A stretch of DNA of 64,000 nucleotides from Pseudopithomyces maydicus. Lineage: Eukaryota > Ascomycota > Dothideomycetes > Pleosporales > Didymosphaeriaceae. The stretch is taken from assembly GCA_026873275.1 (NCBI GenBank), contig JANTUC010000007.1:248001-312000 (forward strand), in the 5' to 3' direction. Under the pieces are notes generated by a model. That model searched no databases, was not told the origin of the DNA, and saw only the letters and a list, made by a program, of their open reading frames with translations. Made by a program: the position numbers and the translations under genes. This document shows, piece after piece, positions 13,176-24,385 of the stretch (position 1 is its first letter; every line of letters begins with the position of its first letter).

Positions 13176-14017
13176 GGTTGCGACTGTAGGCGTCGACTTA
13201 TCGGGGTGGGGGGAATAGTGGGGTTGTTGAGATTCGACTTTTCGAATGTGAGGGGTTTGGAGATGCAGAGGAATAGAAGCTGCTCGAGAGACTTGTCAGT
13301 AAGGTTTTGTGGCTCAGGCAGGTGCGTCCGCTCTTGCCTGGCAGAAGCGCGCGCAGTGACGGCGGGAGCGTCTGCAGGGCAAGGCTGAGGCGGCGGACAG
13401 GCAGACAGGCAGACAGGCAGACACGTACGGTTTCGCAAACACTGGCACGAGTGTTCGAAGAGGAGGCCTGGGTCGGGTGCTCCTTCGCAAAGGGGTGTGT
13501 CTACACAGACAGCGGCAGGGCAATATGTTGTGTCGAGGGCGAAGTGTTTGGGATTTAAAAGTAGAGAACCGGGATCTCGCACATGCAGCGACTGCGCCGA
13601 GCGAGAGAAATGGGTGGAAAGCTTCGGTGCGATTCTACGGGCTTCCACGTCAGATGTTGGCGCCCTCGAGCCTTTCACAGGGTCGCAATTAGATGCAAAC
13701 CGTAGCAGCAGGCGCGGCGCAGTGCTCGGTCCAAACAGAATTTTCCCAAAATCATGCTGCCGGCGTCGAGAGGCGGAAAATGGCCAATGGTTTGCCCCCC
13801 ACGCCTCCCCCAAGGGACCGTTCTGCGATGCGCTAGGGCGTCGAGCCTCACCGCGGCGGGCCAGCCAATGAGTGCATCTGCAGGGTCCTGCGGTATCGCC
13901 GCCCGATTTGGCCGTCCAGCCCAGTGACTTATGCGCGACATCCCATCATCCGTCCCGTCGTTGCTCGGGGCACAAACCTTTTTCCCAAAGAGCCAAAGTT
14001 TCACCACCTCGGTTGCC
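13176..14017. other. Intergenic region between DnaJ and FCY1 (divergent promoters)
   Basis: 842 bases separating the DnaJ start (minus) from the FCY1 start (plus), so it must hold both promoters. A (CAGGCAGA)n-like run lies at about 13394-13424, resembling the GGCAGGCAG blocks of the left-hand array. Open frames here (for example 13497-13871) look like GC-rich chance frames. No clear TATA box. Confidence 0.6.
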
Positions 14018-14588
14018 ATGGAGTCGGACATTGGGTTCAAGCTTGCCTTTGACGAGGCCCAAAAGGGCGCCGACGAAGGTGGCGTCCCCATTGGAGCCTG
14101 CCTGGTCAGCGCCGACGGCAAGGTGCTCGGCCAGGGCCACAACATGCGCATGCAAAAGGGCAGCGCCACCCTCCATGTCAGTCGCCGCCAGCCTGAACGC
14201 CGCCATGTGTGAATTCCCGTCCTGACCGACCCTTCAGGCCGAGATCTCGTGCCTCGAGAACGCTGGACGCCTCCCCGCATCCGTGTACCACGGAGCTACC
14301 ATGTACACCACCCTCTCGCCCTGCGACATGTGCACCGGAGCCTGCGTCATGTACAAGGTCAAGCGCGTCGTCGTTGGCGAGAACAAAAACTTCCTCGGCG
14401 GCGAGGACTATCTAAAGCAAAAGGGCATCGAGGTCGTGGTCCTGCACAACAAGGAGCTGCAGGCCTTGATGAAGAAGTTCATCAAGGAGCATCCCGAGGA
14501 GTGGTCAGTACAGTCTATGCCACCATGCTGCCGAACACCTCACTAACGAGCTTCTAGGTACGAGGATATCGGCGAGGAGACTAAGTGA
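14018..14588 (+). CDS. FCY1: Cytosine deaminase
   Basis: Three exons: 14018-14176, 14238-14503 and 14558-14588, coding for 151 residues (yeast Fcy1 is 158). The reaction is zinc-dependent hydrolysis of cytosine to uracil in pyrimidine salvage; the fungal enzyme also converts 5-fluorocytosine. The start MESDIGFKLAFDEAQKGADE matches the family N-terminus. The zinc site is intact: HAE, with the His codon ending exon 1 and Ala-Glu opening exon 2, and SPCDMCTGAC with its PCxxC. The last intron splits the Trp codon of EEW, and the final short exon encodes YEDIGEETK. The gene converges on HEM12 with 49 bases between stops, so the 3' UTRs almost certainly overlap. Confidence 0.95.
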
Positions 14589-14637
14589 TGGTGAACGGGT
14601 CTATTTCATATATCTTGTGAAGTTATGTAGATGTACA

Positions 14638-16036
14638 TTATATTCCATGGAGCAGATTCTTGGTCGACTCTCCGCGCATCGCCAGATCCCGCTCCGAGGG
14701 ATCCGCTGACGTCTCTCCGCTTGCCGTTTGACCCGTCGTAGTATACTTGTGGATTTCCTCGAAGAAAAATTTCAGGTCGTCCGGTTTGACAAAGGGGGTG
14801 ATGCCTGTCCAATATTAGCCTCTGCAAATGCTCCGATTCTCCGAGGGTGCGAAGCATACCGTGACCCAGGTTCGCGATCCATCCCTGCTTGCCCCCGCCG
14901 AAGCCCGCAACCATGTTCTTGACGACAGCCGTGATGGCCTCGCGTCCGCCGTATAGCACGCCAGGGTCTGCGTTTCCTTGGAGAGTCTTTCCGTAGGATT
15001 GTGCAATCTTGTATGCCTCGGCTGGGTCGTGCAGCCAGTCCAGACCCACAACGTTGTAGTTGGTCTTGCACAGATCCTCCAACGCGTACCAGGCGCCCTT
15101 TGCGAAGACCGTCATGGGAACGCGCTCAAGGCCAAGCTCGGCGAGCCGCTTGGGGACGTTGTCGGCGATGTATGTGAGGTAGGGGAGGGAGAAGGTCTTG
15201 AAAGAGGAAGGCGAGAGCTCGCCAGCCCATGAATCGAAGACTTGGAGCATCTGCACTCGTTAGCTTCGTCTCATCTATGAATCGGCTGTCAATACCTGGG
15301 CACCGGCCTGGACCTGTAGGGCCAAGTACTCCACGCAGAGCTCGGCAATCTTTTGCAGGAGCGCCTTGCTCTCCTCTCCGTGCTTGAAGACCCACGTCTT
15401 CGACTGGATGAACAGCTTCGTGCCTCCGCCCTCGACCATGTAGCACAGCAACGTCCAGGGAGCTCCGCAGAAACCAATCAGCGGAACGCGACCCGCAAGC
15501 TTTTGCCTTGTAAGTGTGATGGCCTTGTACACGTAATCCAGCGACTCTTTAACATCGACCTCGCGTTCCATAACTTCCTGGTACTGCTTGTCGTCGGGTC
15601 CTTGCAGCGGCTCTGGAAAGTGCGGGCCTTTCTTGTCTACCATGATCACCTCCATACCCATCGCCTGGGGGATGACGAGAATGTCGGAGAATATAATCGC
15701 AGCATCGATGAGGCCAGCATACCGCTCGATGGGCTGGAGGGTAAGCGTGGAGGCGATTTCGGGCGAGCGGCAGCATTCGAAGAAGTCGTGCGTTCCCTTT
15801 GCTTCGTGGTATTCGGGGAGGTATCTTCCGGCTTTTCGAACCGTGAGCAGGAATCTTCCCACGCTGGCTATCATGGTGCTCACCTTGTCGCATCACCCAC
15901 ATGGGCGGGCGTTCCACCTTTTCTCCTACCCAATTAATCAGACTCCGGACGGCAGCTGGGAAGAATCAAGAGATGGGATACCTCTTGCCGTGCGAAGGAT
16001 CAAGTCATTCTTGAGAGGCTCGAATTTGGTCGCCAT
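14638..16036 (-). CDS. HEM12: Uroporphyrinogen decarboxylase (haem biosynthesis)
   Basis: Five exons: 16036-15982, 15925-15884, 15831-15296, 15250-14860 and 14804-14638, coding for 396 residues. The enzyme removes four acetate carboxyls from uroporphyrinogen III to give coproporphyrinogen III in the cytosol. Diagnostic motifs are the N-terminal FEPLKNDLILRTARGEKVER, the signature PPMWVMRQAGRYLPEY (pieced together across two introns), IPLIGFCGAPWTL-like (here VPLIGFCGAPWTL), and the C-terminal NLGHGITPFVKPDDLKFFFE. A 42-base second exon encodes only the EKVERPPMWVMRQ segment. About 30 residues extend past the usual C-terminus (TTTGQTASGETS onwards), so a variant 3' end is possible. It shares a short divergent promoter with MSH1. 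Confidence 0.95.
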
Positions 16037-16234
16037 TTTTGCGATTTGAAGAAGAGACGTTTGATGGTTGGGCTTGCTTTCTTCCATGCGCCTGCCCCGC
16101 GCATTCCGCCTTCCGACATGAGCTAAACTACTTCTGGAGAGCATAGACCAGCCAGCACCGGCAGCAATCAATCACCAAGTTGCGAGGCTTACCTTGATGA
16201 TTGTCCATCTCGGTTTTGCATGTAGTGCGAGATC
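16037..16234. promoter_or_regulatory. Shared divergent promoter of HEM12 and MSH1
   Basis: Only 198 bases separate the HEM12 start (minus) from the MSH1 start (plus), so both genes must be transcribed from this interval or from within each other's 5' UTR. No clear TATA box. Both products relate to mitochondrial function (haem supply, mtDNA maintenance); co-regulation is inference. Confidence 0.6.
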
Positions 16235-19200
16235 ATGCTTGCAGGTCATACGAAGTCTGCAAGCCGCCATTTTGTTCAGAAGTTATCAGCCTCATCGAGA
16301 ATATCATGTCGTGCAAGCTCATCCTTCTCCCTGAGCTTGACGCGTCCGCGACGCGCTTCACGTGTTCAGGCCGCACCACTGAAATGGCATATCGTTGACC
16401 ATGTCCGAGGGGCGAAAAGGAAAACCGCCATCAGTCTCGATGATATCCCATTAGCACAAGGTGTTATTGATGGACCCCCACTACCTCCGCAGGATGATGA
16501 ACCAGATTATCCGCCGTTGTTGCAGCAGGTGCGCAATAGCATGCTCAAGTTCAGCCATTGCGTGCTGTTAACGAGAGTTGGTGGGTTCTATGAGGTGGGT
16601 GACACTGCGTTGAGTCGATCCAAGTTAATCCGGGTAGTTATACTTCGAACAAGCTGATGAATATGCACCACTGTTGAATATCAAAAAGACGAAAAGGAAG
16701 ACCTCAAAAGGGAGTAAAAGGCCTGCGGTTTCCATGGTGAGTCAGTCTACCTTGAAATTCACTGTGGACATGTCTGATTTCCAAGGCCGGTTTTCCTGCC
16801 TATCAACTAGAGCGATACCTCAAGATACTGGTCCAAGACTTGAGCAGACATGTCGCAATCTGTGACGAATTTCCAAACGATGCGCCTACCAAGGCAAAGG
16901 GCGAGCCTCAATACACAAGGCGGGTTTCTCGCATTGTCACCCCTGGCACGCTCATCGACGAGAATTTTATGGATCCGTGGGAGAACAACTACCTTTTAAG
17001 TATCCATGTCAACCCCGATGTCTTGCAAGAGAAGGCCGTCAAAGTAAGCCCTGGCAGCTCCAAAGTTTCATCTGTGCTTAACCTGCCACGCACTGAAGTC
17101 GGACTTGCATGGATCGATCTATCGAGTGGGGATTTCCTTACCCAGAGCACAGATATTGCTTCTCTCCCGTCTGTAGTTGCTCGAATACGGCCCCGTGAAA
17201 TTGTCCTAGACAGTATCTTTTCGGAGAGCCGGAACTCACAAATGGTCTCTATCCTTAAAGAAGATGGCCACGTTATCACGTTTCAAGAACCTGCTGCACA
17301 ACCTCTAGGAACAGCTGATTGGACACCGATGATGGCGGACGTGGTGGACGATTTCAACCCGGCCAACTTCACTACCAGTGAAGTAGCCGCAGGAGGCTCT
17401 CTACTGCATTATGTCAAACACCAGTTACTTGGTGCAAGAACGCGATTGCAAGCTCCAGTTCGACACCAGGCAGAGGACTATATGAGTATCGATAAGAATA
17501 CCTTTAGAGCACTAGAGATCAGAAGCACCATACGTGATGGCACGCACCAGGGAAGCTTGCTTCATTCGCTCAAAGGAACAGTGACGAAGAGCGGCACCCG
17601 ACTGCTGACTCAGCGACTATGTAAGTGATAACATCGATTGAAAGGCGCCGTGCTAATCAATGTAGCTGCCCCTTCCATGTCTTTATCCACCATCAACGAA
17701 AGATTAGACTTGGTTGAAGAGATGATCGAGTATCCTCAGCTCCGACAGGATATGATGACACTGCTAGGGCAAACATTTGACTCGCTTCGACTCGTAACAA
17801 AGTTTACAGTTGGACGTGGCGATGCTGATGATCTGATGGAATTATCAAAGACGATAATGACCACATCTGAGATAGCGGAAGCACTTGATGAACATATTGC
17901 ATTGAGAAATTCGATCTCTATTGACCCGGAGAATCAAATAGTAGAAGCAAGAAGACGAAAATGCATCCCGGCTTTGCGAAACCGCTTCGAGTTAGCCCAG
18001 CCTCTTGAATTGTCCCAGCGTATTCAAGATACCATCGACGAAGAAGGACTGTCTGAGTACCACCGTGTCGAAGACGACGAAGCTGCCGGCATAGAGGAGC
18101 TCGCTCAAGACGTTCTCGGCAGAGAAGCTGGCGAAGAAGATCTCAAGGCGATGCCTAAACGCATCCAACCCAAACGAAACGTAATCGCGCCCAGCTTTAA
18201 GAGTGCCACAGACGGCCGCGACGACATATGGATCATGAAGAAAAGCGCCAGCAAAGCCCTCAAGAAACTCCACAACACCCTAGACGACCTCACCAAAACC
18301 AAGACCGCCCTCGAGCAAAGCCTCCGCAAAGACCTCAACGCCGACTCCCTCACCCTCAAATGGACCCCTAACCTCGCCCACATCGCCCACGTCAAAGGCA
18401 AAGACGTCTCCCGCGTCACCGCCAAATACCCCAAGAGTCTCAGCAGCAGCAAATCCACCCGCTCCTTCCAAGTCCCCGAATGGACCCGCCTCGGCGCCCA
18501 AATGGACGACACCCGCTTCCACATCCGCAACGAAGAACACCGCGTCCTGACCTCCCTCCGCGAAACCGTCGTCCACACCCTCGTCAAACTCCGCCGCAAC
18601 GCCGCCGTCCTCGACGAGCTCGACGTAGCCTGCGCCTTCGCACGCCTCGCCGCAGAGCACGCCTTCACGCGCCCGATCCTCAACGCCGGCACCCAGCACC
18701 ACGTCATCGGCGGGCGGCACCCCGTCGTCGAAACCGGCCTCGCCGAGCAAGGCAGACGCTTCGCGCCCAACGACTGCCTCCTCGGCGCGCACGAACGCAT
18801 CTGGCTGATCACGGGCCCCAACATGGCCGGCAAAAGCACGTACCTGCGGCAAAACGCCCTGATCAGCATTCTCGCGCAGACGGGCTCGTTCGTCCCCGCG
18901 GCATATGCAGAGATCGGGCTCGTGGACAAGATTTTCAGCCGCGTGGGGTCCGCAGACAACCTGTTCCAGGACCAGTCCACGTTCATGGTGGAGATGCTGG
19001 AGACGGCGCAGATCCTGAAAGAGGCGACGGCGCGGTCGTTTGTGATCATGGATGAGGTCGGGCGGGGGACGACGCCCGAGGATGGGATTGCGGTGGGGTA
19101 CGCGTGCTTGCATCATTTGTATCATGTGAATCGGTCGCGGACGTTGTTTGCGACGCATTTCCATGCGTTGGCAGATATGACGAGAGATTTTGAGAAGCTG

Positions 19201-19398
19201 GGGTGCTACTGTAACGATGTGGCGGAGGAGGGGGATGGGAGCTTTTCGTATGTGCATCGGTTGAGGAAGGGTGTTAATAGGGAGAGCCATGCGTTGAAGG
19301 TGGCGAGTGTCGCGGGGATACCCGAGGGGGCGATTGCGGTTGCGGCGGAGGTGCTGAGGGGGTTGAGGCCGGAGAAGGAAAGGGGTGGGAAAGAATAG
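16235..19398 (+). CDS. MSH1: Mitochondrial DNA mismatch-repair protein MutS homologue
   Basis: Four exons: 16235-16594, 16638-16736, 16786-17620 and 17666-19398, coding for 1008 residues (yeast Msh1 is 959). The first 40 or so residues are rich in Ser, Arg and Lys with almost no acid, fitting a mitochondrial presequence. The mismatch-recognition domain has the Phe-x-Glu motif in RVGGFYELYFEQAD, assembled across intron 1. The C-terminal ATPase has Walker A TGPNMAGKST and the MutS signature MDEVGRGTTPEDGIA followed by TLFATHFHAL. MutS dimers bind mismatches and exchange ADP for ATP; Msh1 acts on mtDNA. The ATG at 16235 was chosen because it gives the basic leader and stays open into the conserved core. 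Codon use changes inside exon 4: C-ending codons dominate from about 18250. Confidence 0.93.
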
Positions 19399-19721
19399 CC
19401 GGCGGTTTCGATGGGCTGAAAATTCATAGGGGCCTTTTGGTCGCTTTGATACCATCACCAAAATTTCATGCGTAACGCACTCCGAGTTTTATTATCCATT
19501 GGAAGTTGACCTAGATTACGCAGAATCTACGAACTTCACCCAGCCTCTCTCCCGAAACTCTAACCGTAGACACTACATCTCTCATGGATACTATCACACA
19601 GCCCAATTGATGTTTCTAATATATAGAACATATATCGTTATCTATTTATATATAAATCAATCACTACACAACCCGCCCCTTGGAACGGAAGCCCCCTTTT
19701 CTTCGATTGGGTGGGCGCCCC
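19399..19721. other. Convergent 3' intergenic region
   Basis: 323 bases between the MSH1 stop and the stop of the minus-strand dehydrogenase. An AT-rich stretch at 19615-19665 (TATATAGAACATATATCGTT-like) is likely to carry the polyadenylation signals of both genes. No gene recognised. Confidence 0.6.
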
Positions 19722-21135
19722 CTACCCCTCAAACTCCTCCCCTACCACCTTCTCACTCCACGCCCAAAGCCTCAACGCCTCCTCCTCATCACTCGCATAC
19801 GGAAGCACAGGAGCAACCTGGCATTCTTTAAGAAAAGCAGGGGCCTCCGTCCGGAGCGAAGGGTCCAGTGCTGCGCGTAGCATCGTAGCAACGCCTTGTT
19901 GCAGGCTGACGAGCTGGGGTTCAGGAATCGGGCTGTTGGGGAAGCGTGCGCTGGCGAGGGCGATGCCTTCGGCGAGGAAGGAGGGGGTGATGGAGGAGTT
20001 GGTTAGGAGGTTTGAGTCGTGTGCCACTGGGATAGTCAGTAACTTGTATATATAGGTGTATCCAGGAAGAGAAAGGGTATTTTTTTATCGCTACAAGGGT
20101 GGGGTGTGCGTTTTCTGGGTTTGATGTAATCTCAGGCGAATGGGAAGGGTTAGGAGACGTCAGGCATGCAGATGATGGAGATATGTGGAAATAGACTTAC
20201 TTCCTGGGTCCGCGACAAGACTTATCAATTTGCCGTCGTACTTCTTCGCAAGCGCGTACGTGAAGAGAATGTTCGCTGTTTTCGAACGCCCGTAGGCGAT
20301 CCACGCATTGTAGTTCTTCCCGTCCTGCGAGTGATTAGCTTCTCCCCTTTCACACAAACCCACAAGTACCACGCCACCAGCACGAACCTATCTTACCACT
20401 CAACACTTCAACTCAGATAATCTTTCTAAGTAAAGAAACCAAGCTCACCTCGAAATTAACATCCCCGACATCTACCTCCGCAAGCACATACGCCCCACTC
20501 GCCACATTCACCACCACCCCCTTCACCTCCTCTACCCTCCCCACCAGCAAATTCGTCAACATCCAATGCCCCAGATAATTCGCCGCAAACACCCCCTCCA
20601 CCCCGTCCTCGCTCTTCTCAAACTCCCGTCTCGCCGCCACCCCCGCGTTGTTGATCATAACATGTATACCCCCGCCTTCAGTGAGGCTCAGGATCTCCTC
20701 GGCTGCGCGCCGCACGGAGGTGATGGAGAGGAGGTCGAGCTGGACTAGGGAGATCTTGATGGAGGGGTTTAGGGCGTGGATTTTGGTAAGAAGGGGCTGA
20801 ATTTTGGAGGGGTTGCGGCCGGCGAGGATGAGGTGGGAGGGGGAGGCGGGGGCGAGGGTTAGGGCGAGGGTAGCGCCGAGGCCGCCGGGGGAAGGGCCGG
20901 TTATGAGGACTGGATTGGGGGTTAGATAGTCGTGTTTGAGGGTGGGAGGGTTGTATGAAGGAGGAAATAGAGGCGGTAGAGGAGGGAGTAGGGGAGGGAG
21001 TGAGGGCACGATGCCGTGGTGATGAAATGGGGTCGTGGGTTGGGAAAGGGTGGGCATACATGTCTTGCCTCTTGCATGTTGTCCGAATTGTTCGACAATT
21101 TGCTCGCCAGTGGTGTTGATGTCAAAGTTCGACAT
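19722..21135 (-). CDS. Short-chain dehydrogenase/reductase (retinol-dehydrogenase-like)
   Basis: Four exons: 21135-21060, 20909-20449, 20324-20201 and 20026-19722, coding for 321 residues. The Rossmann NAD(P) motif is TGPSPGGLG near residue 30, assembled across the first intron (KTFLITGPSPGGLG). It is followed by the LAGRNPSKI loop expected for NADP preference, then NNAG and the catalytic pair in YGRSK (YxxxK). The fold and motif order match fungal retinol-dehydrogenase/WW-oxidoreductase-like SDRs, which reduce carbonyls or oxidise alcohols; the substrate cannot be read from sequence. Introns are 150, 124 and 174 bases, longer than in neighbouring genes. Exon 1 holds only 25 residues. It is the first gene of the accessory block. 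Confidence 0.85.
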
Positions 21136-23033
21136 AGTGTTAGGTTGGACGATTAGATTGGGGGATAGTCAAGGTTGAATTGTAGAAAGATACTATCGAT
21201 GTTCTGAAGATTCCGAACGAAAAGCTCCAAGCTATATACATTCTGGCAGATTTGTCTTCTTTCATAAGTGTGAGAATACTCGTCCGTCTTCGGGATTGCT
21301 GACAGTGAATATGCAGCTAGTGGTAGTGTACGAGGAGCTAGTCCTTTTTAGTCAGTGTTGACTATCTTCCACGCCGCAGTGTATTTGATCTGAATTCCGC
21401 TGTTTATTTCTTCTGCTTACAATCTGCTGATACATTTCTGTCAGATTTGTAAGAATCCAGGAAGAATATTCGGACTTACGCGTGGACCTGAATGTTGAAC
21501 CTTTCACAGTCATGGGAGGAGCCTATTCTTTATCGAGGGATGAATGTCTCAGAATAATCCATTGTATCTTTAATTTCTCACCAATAGCAATACGCTGGAA
21601 CTTTAGTTTTGTTAGACTTTTATCAATATTTGTCTGATAGTACTTTCCTAGCGGACAATGCATCATATCAAGTGCTCTATATCAGGATTAGCCGATATTA
21701 CTGTCGGATCACTGCTCACTTCCCTCTATATCCTTTTCGAGCAGCGAGTTCCGTTCAGGTAGACGATTTTGGAAGCAATGTTCTTTAAATTGTTAAGTAA
21801 CACCTTATCTTGGAGCATATTTATTCGTTCATTTGGACGTCCGCATTCCAAGTATGCCCCACGGTAACCTCGCTTATGTAAACGATGATTACCAGTCCTC
21901 CAGCATGCAAACTCCATTTCGTGGTGATCTTGATGCTTCCTCGAATCGAATAAATGATTTATGTCTTTAACATAGCCCGGACTAGAGTCCCCTTGTTTTG
22001 TGTAATGGTGAAAGGATGTCGAGTAAATATGACGACGGCGGCGTAAAAAATGGTCGAACAAAGGTGTCTCCCCACTGGACAATGTAAAAAGGTGACGTAT
22101 GAAAAAGCGTGCATAAAACGTGAGTTACCCAGATCATCATTGGGCCGACCCGTTAGAATCCCCGCTTTCAATAGATTGTCGCAAATAAACCGTGGCTGGA
22201 TTTATTGCGTACTCACGTTCATATCCTAAAAAAGGGTAAAGATTGTGAAGTTAGGAAGCTCACACACGGTCAAAGACGAGATCCATCTCCAGACCAGAAA
22301 TTACCCTGGATATTAATCGTTCTTTCCGGGTTGCTAGCTTATTCATTAACGTAGATTAGATCGTCGATAGTGACCCGAAAAGACAGATGCTCTATCTGCT
22401 TAGATCTTTTGCAATTTCTATTAGACAATTTTGCAGATTTTACATATAGAAATTTATATTGTCAGACATTTAGAGTACGAACACATTTTTCAGTATTGTA
22501 TCTATGGCGTTTTTCGCCCCCATATGCGCATGGAAAGCCAAGGTCAGCACCTGCTCAAAGAATCTCGGAGGCTTTACGGAAACAATTAGAAGAAAACTTC
22601 TACATTTCAGGACTAACGGAGACTTTGCGGACACAATATAAGATATCATCGCACGTTAGTAGCGTTCTAATCTCCTAAGGATTTACGCCCCGTGAGGTGC
22701 GAGCAAACTACAGCGCAATGGAGTGATTCGGTAGGTAGATGCTACAGCTATATACAGTAGCAAGATACCAAGTACGGTAATGGCAGGGTTTAATACAGCT
22801 CGGAGATGCACTCCCGCATTTTACGGCTTATGGTCTCTATTCTGGGATAAAGTGGAGTCATTGGAGCATCTTGACCGCCTTAAATGCTTGCTGTTCTTTC
22901 GTGACATTAACATAATGCTCATCAACCCCAAAATCATTGTCACTCTGCAAAATCCTTCGAGTGGGACCGGACGACAAATTGGACAGCGTCGACTTACAAA
23001 TATACAAGAGATATCCATTTGAAAGTGTACAAC
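21136..23033. other. AT-rich gene-poor interval
   Basis: 1.9 kb with scattered short frames only. Frames at 21726-22082 (minus, 118 codons) and 22370-22678 (plus, 102 codons) have no motif I recognise and no splice-compatible extension, so I do not call them genes. AT content is well above the flanking genes. A decayed mobile element is possible but I find no terminal repeats. Confidence 0.5.
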
Positions 23034-23953
23034 ATGGCTATTGAACCATCCATCACCGCTGCCTCCAAGACAGGCACTAACGATGACAATGTTCTTTTCG
23101 GCGAAAACCAGACCGAGGCCCAACGTTTGGACATGCAGCACAAGGTCATTTACGATTCAATGCCGCAGCTCGTAACTGCTCCCATTGATCTATCCAAGGG
23201 TGGCTTCAAAATTCTTGACCAAGCAACCGGAAGTGGTACGCATCACACTTATCTGTTGTAAGAATCTAGTGCTCATGCCGTATTTTAGGAATCTGGATTC
23301 GGGATGTTCGGGCAGCAACTAACGGGGCACAAAACACATGGGTCGGCACTGACATCGCCGACTATTTTCCTACCGACCCTCCCTCAGACACGACCTACCA
23401 CCATCAATCCATGACGCAAGTGTGGCCAAAGGATTGGGAAGGCACCTTTGATCTGGTTCATTCTCGCATGGCACTACCCGGTGTCGGCACCACCAATCTC
23501 CAGGACGCCGTCAATGGCCTCATCGCCTTGGTCAAACCAGGAGGTTGGATCCAGCTAGCTGAGATGGAGTGGGATGACTGGAACGTCGGCCCCGAAGGTG
23601 TCATTTTCCACACTGCTGCCAGGGAAGTTTTTTCTACCGTTAGTAACGGCCAGGGCGTGGATATACGGGAGAAATTGATACCCATGTTCACAGAAGCGGG
23701 ATTGCAGAATATCGATTATAAGATTGTAACGATTCCTTTCGGGGCTCGTGCTAGCGAGAAGATCCGGGAAACGAGTGAGAGGAGCTTGTACGCGACGGCC
23801 ATGGGGATTAGCATGACGACGAAGGTGCTCCCACCGATCAGTGTGCCCCGTGAGCAGTTAGATGCGATGCCGCAGAATCTCGTTGAGGAGGCGAGGAGGG
23901 ACGGGTGGGAATTCAAGCTTTTCTCATTATGGGCACAGAAGCCGGAGAACTAA
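23034..23953 (+). CDS. Class I SAM-dependent methyltransferase (LaeA/UMTA-like)
   Basis: Two exons, 23034-23235 and 23289-23953, coding for 288 residues. Motif I is LDQATGSGIWIRDV, spliced across the intron after Gly-Ser-Gly. This is the SAM-binding loop in the form common to fungal secondary-metabolism methyltransferases (LDxATGxGIW). It is followed by an acidic post-I region (VGTDIADYFP), WEGTFDLVHSRMALPGV (motif II/III) and LVKPGGWIQLAEMEW, a typical motif IV. The likely role is transfer of a methyl group from SAM to a small molecule or a regulatory partner; the substrate is unknown. The ATG at 23034 (AACATGG) is preferred to an in-frame ATG at 23019 because of its context. It sits alone between AT-rich gaps. 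Confidence 0.85.
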
Positions 23954-24190
23954 GTTCGTTACGATGGATGGATCATGAGAAGTTGAGTTTTAGAGGTCAA
24001 GGAATTTAGTTATATTATGTTCGATATTTCGAACTTCTCGCAATTTCAATACAGTGGATATCTAATTGAGTCGTCTCGATGCCTAAGTCTTCTGCCTTCT
24101 TCAACACTTCGGTAAGCGGGCGCGCGGGGTCCGTGCACGGTAGCAGTGATCGGATGTGTTCCGATTCGGTAATCTCTTGCCGTTGAGCCT

Positions 24191-24385
24191 TCACTGCACC
24201 ACCGTGGTATTTTTTGCAACTCTACGAGTCCTCTCCGTTCTTGAGATAATGTACCAGGCATGAATGACACCTGGGATCCAGGCCAGAAGCGAAAGGCCAA
24301 TGTTGATGAGAAAGTCGGCACCACAGCCTCGGTCAAGCAGCACCGCGAGAGGTGGTATGAGAAAGCCGAGTATGTAAAGGCACAT
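24191..24385 (-). CDS. PMP3: PMP3/UPF0057-family plasma-membrane proteolipid
   Basis: A single-exon 64-residue protein. It has two hydrophobic helices, LYILGFLIPPLAVLLDRG and FLINIGLSLLAWIPGVIHAW, joined by a short polar turn (CGAD); this is the whole UPF0057 signature, including the PP in helix 1 and the WIPG/HA in helix 2. Family members are small plasma-membrane proteins induced by salt, cold or alkaline stress that affect membrane potential. Yeast Pmp3 has 55 residues; the extra basic tail (SRTERTRRVAKNTTVVQ) is common in filamentous fungi. The frame is complete, with no intron needed. Confidence 0.9.
   Translation of the reverse strand: MCLYILGFLIPPLAVLLDRGCGADFLINIGLSLLAWIPGVIHAWYIISRTERTRRVAKNTTVVQ

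Noticed and set aside
18280..19461. Minus-strand frame of 393 codons opposite MSH1
   Set aside because: Arises from C- then G-ending codons in MSH1 exon 4. The plus strand encodes the MutS ATPase with intact motifs.
21136..23033. RIP-mutated transposon in the AT-rich gap
   Set aside because: No terminal repeats, transposase motifs or target duplications found by eye. A RIP index and repeat search would be needed to revive it.
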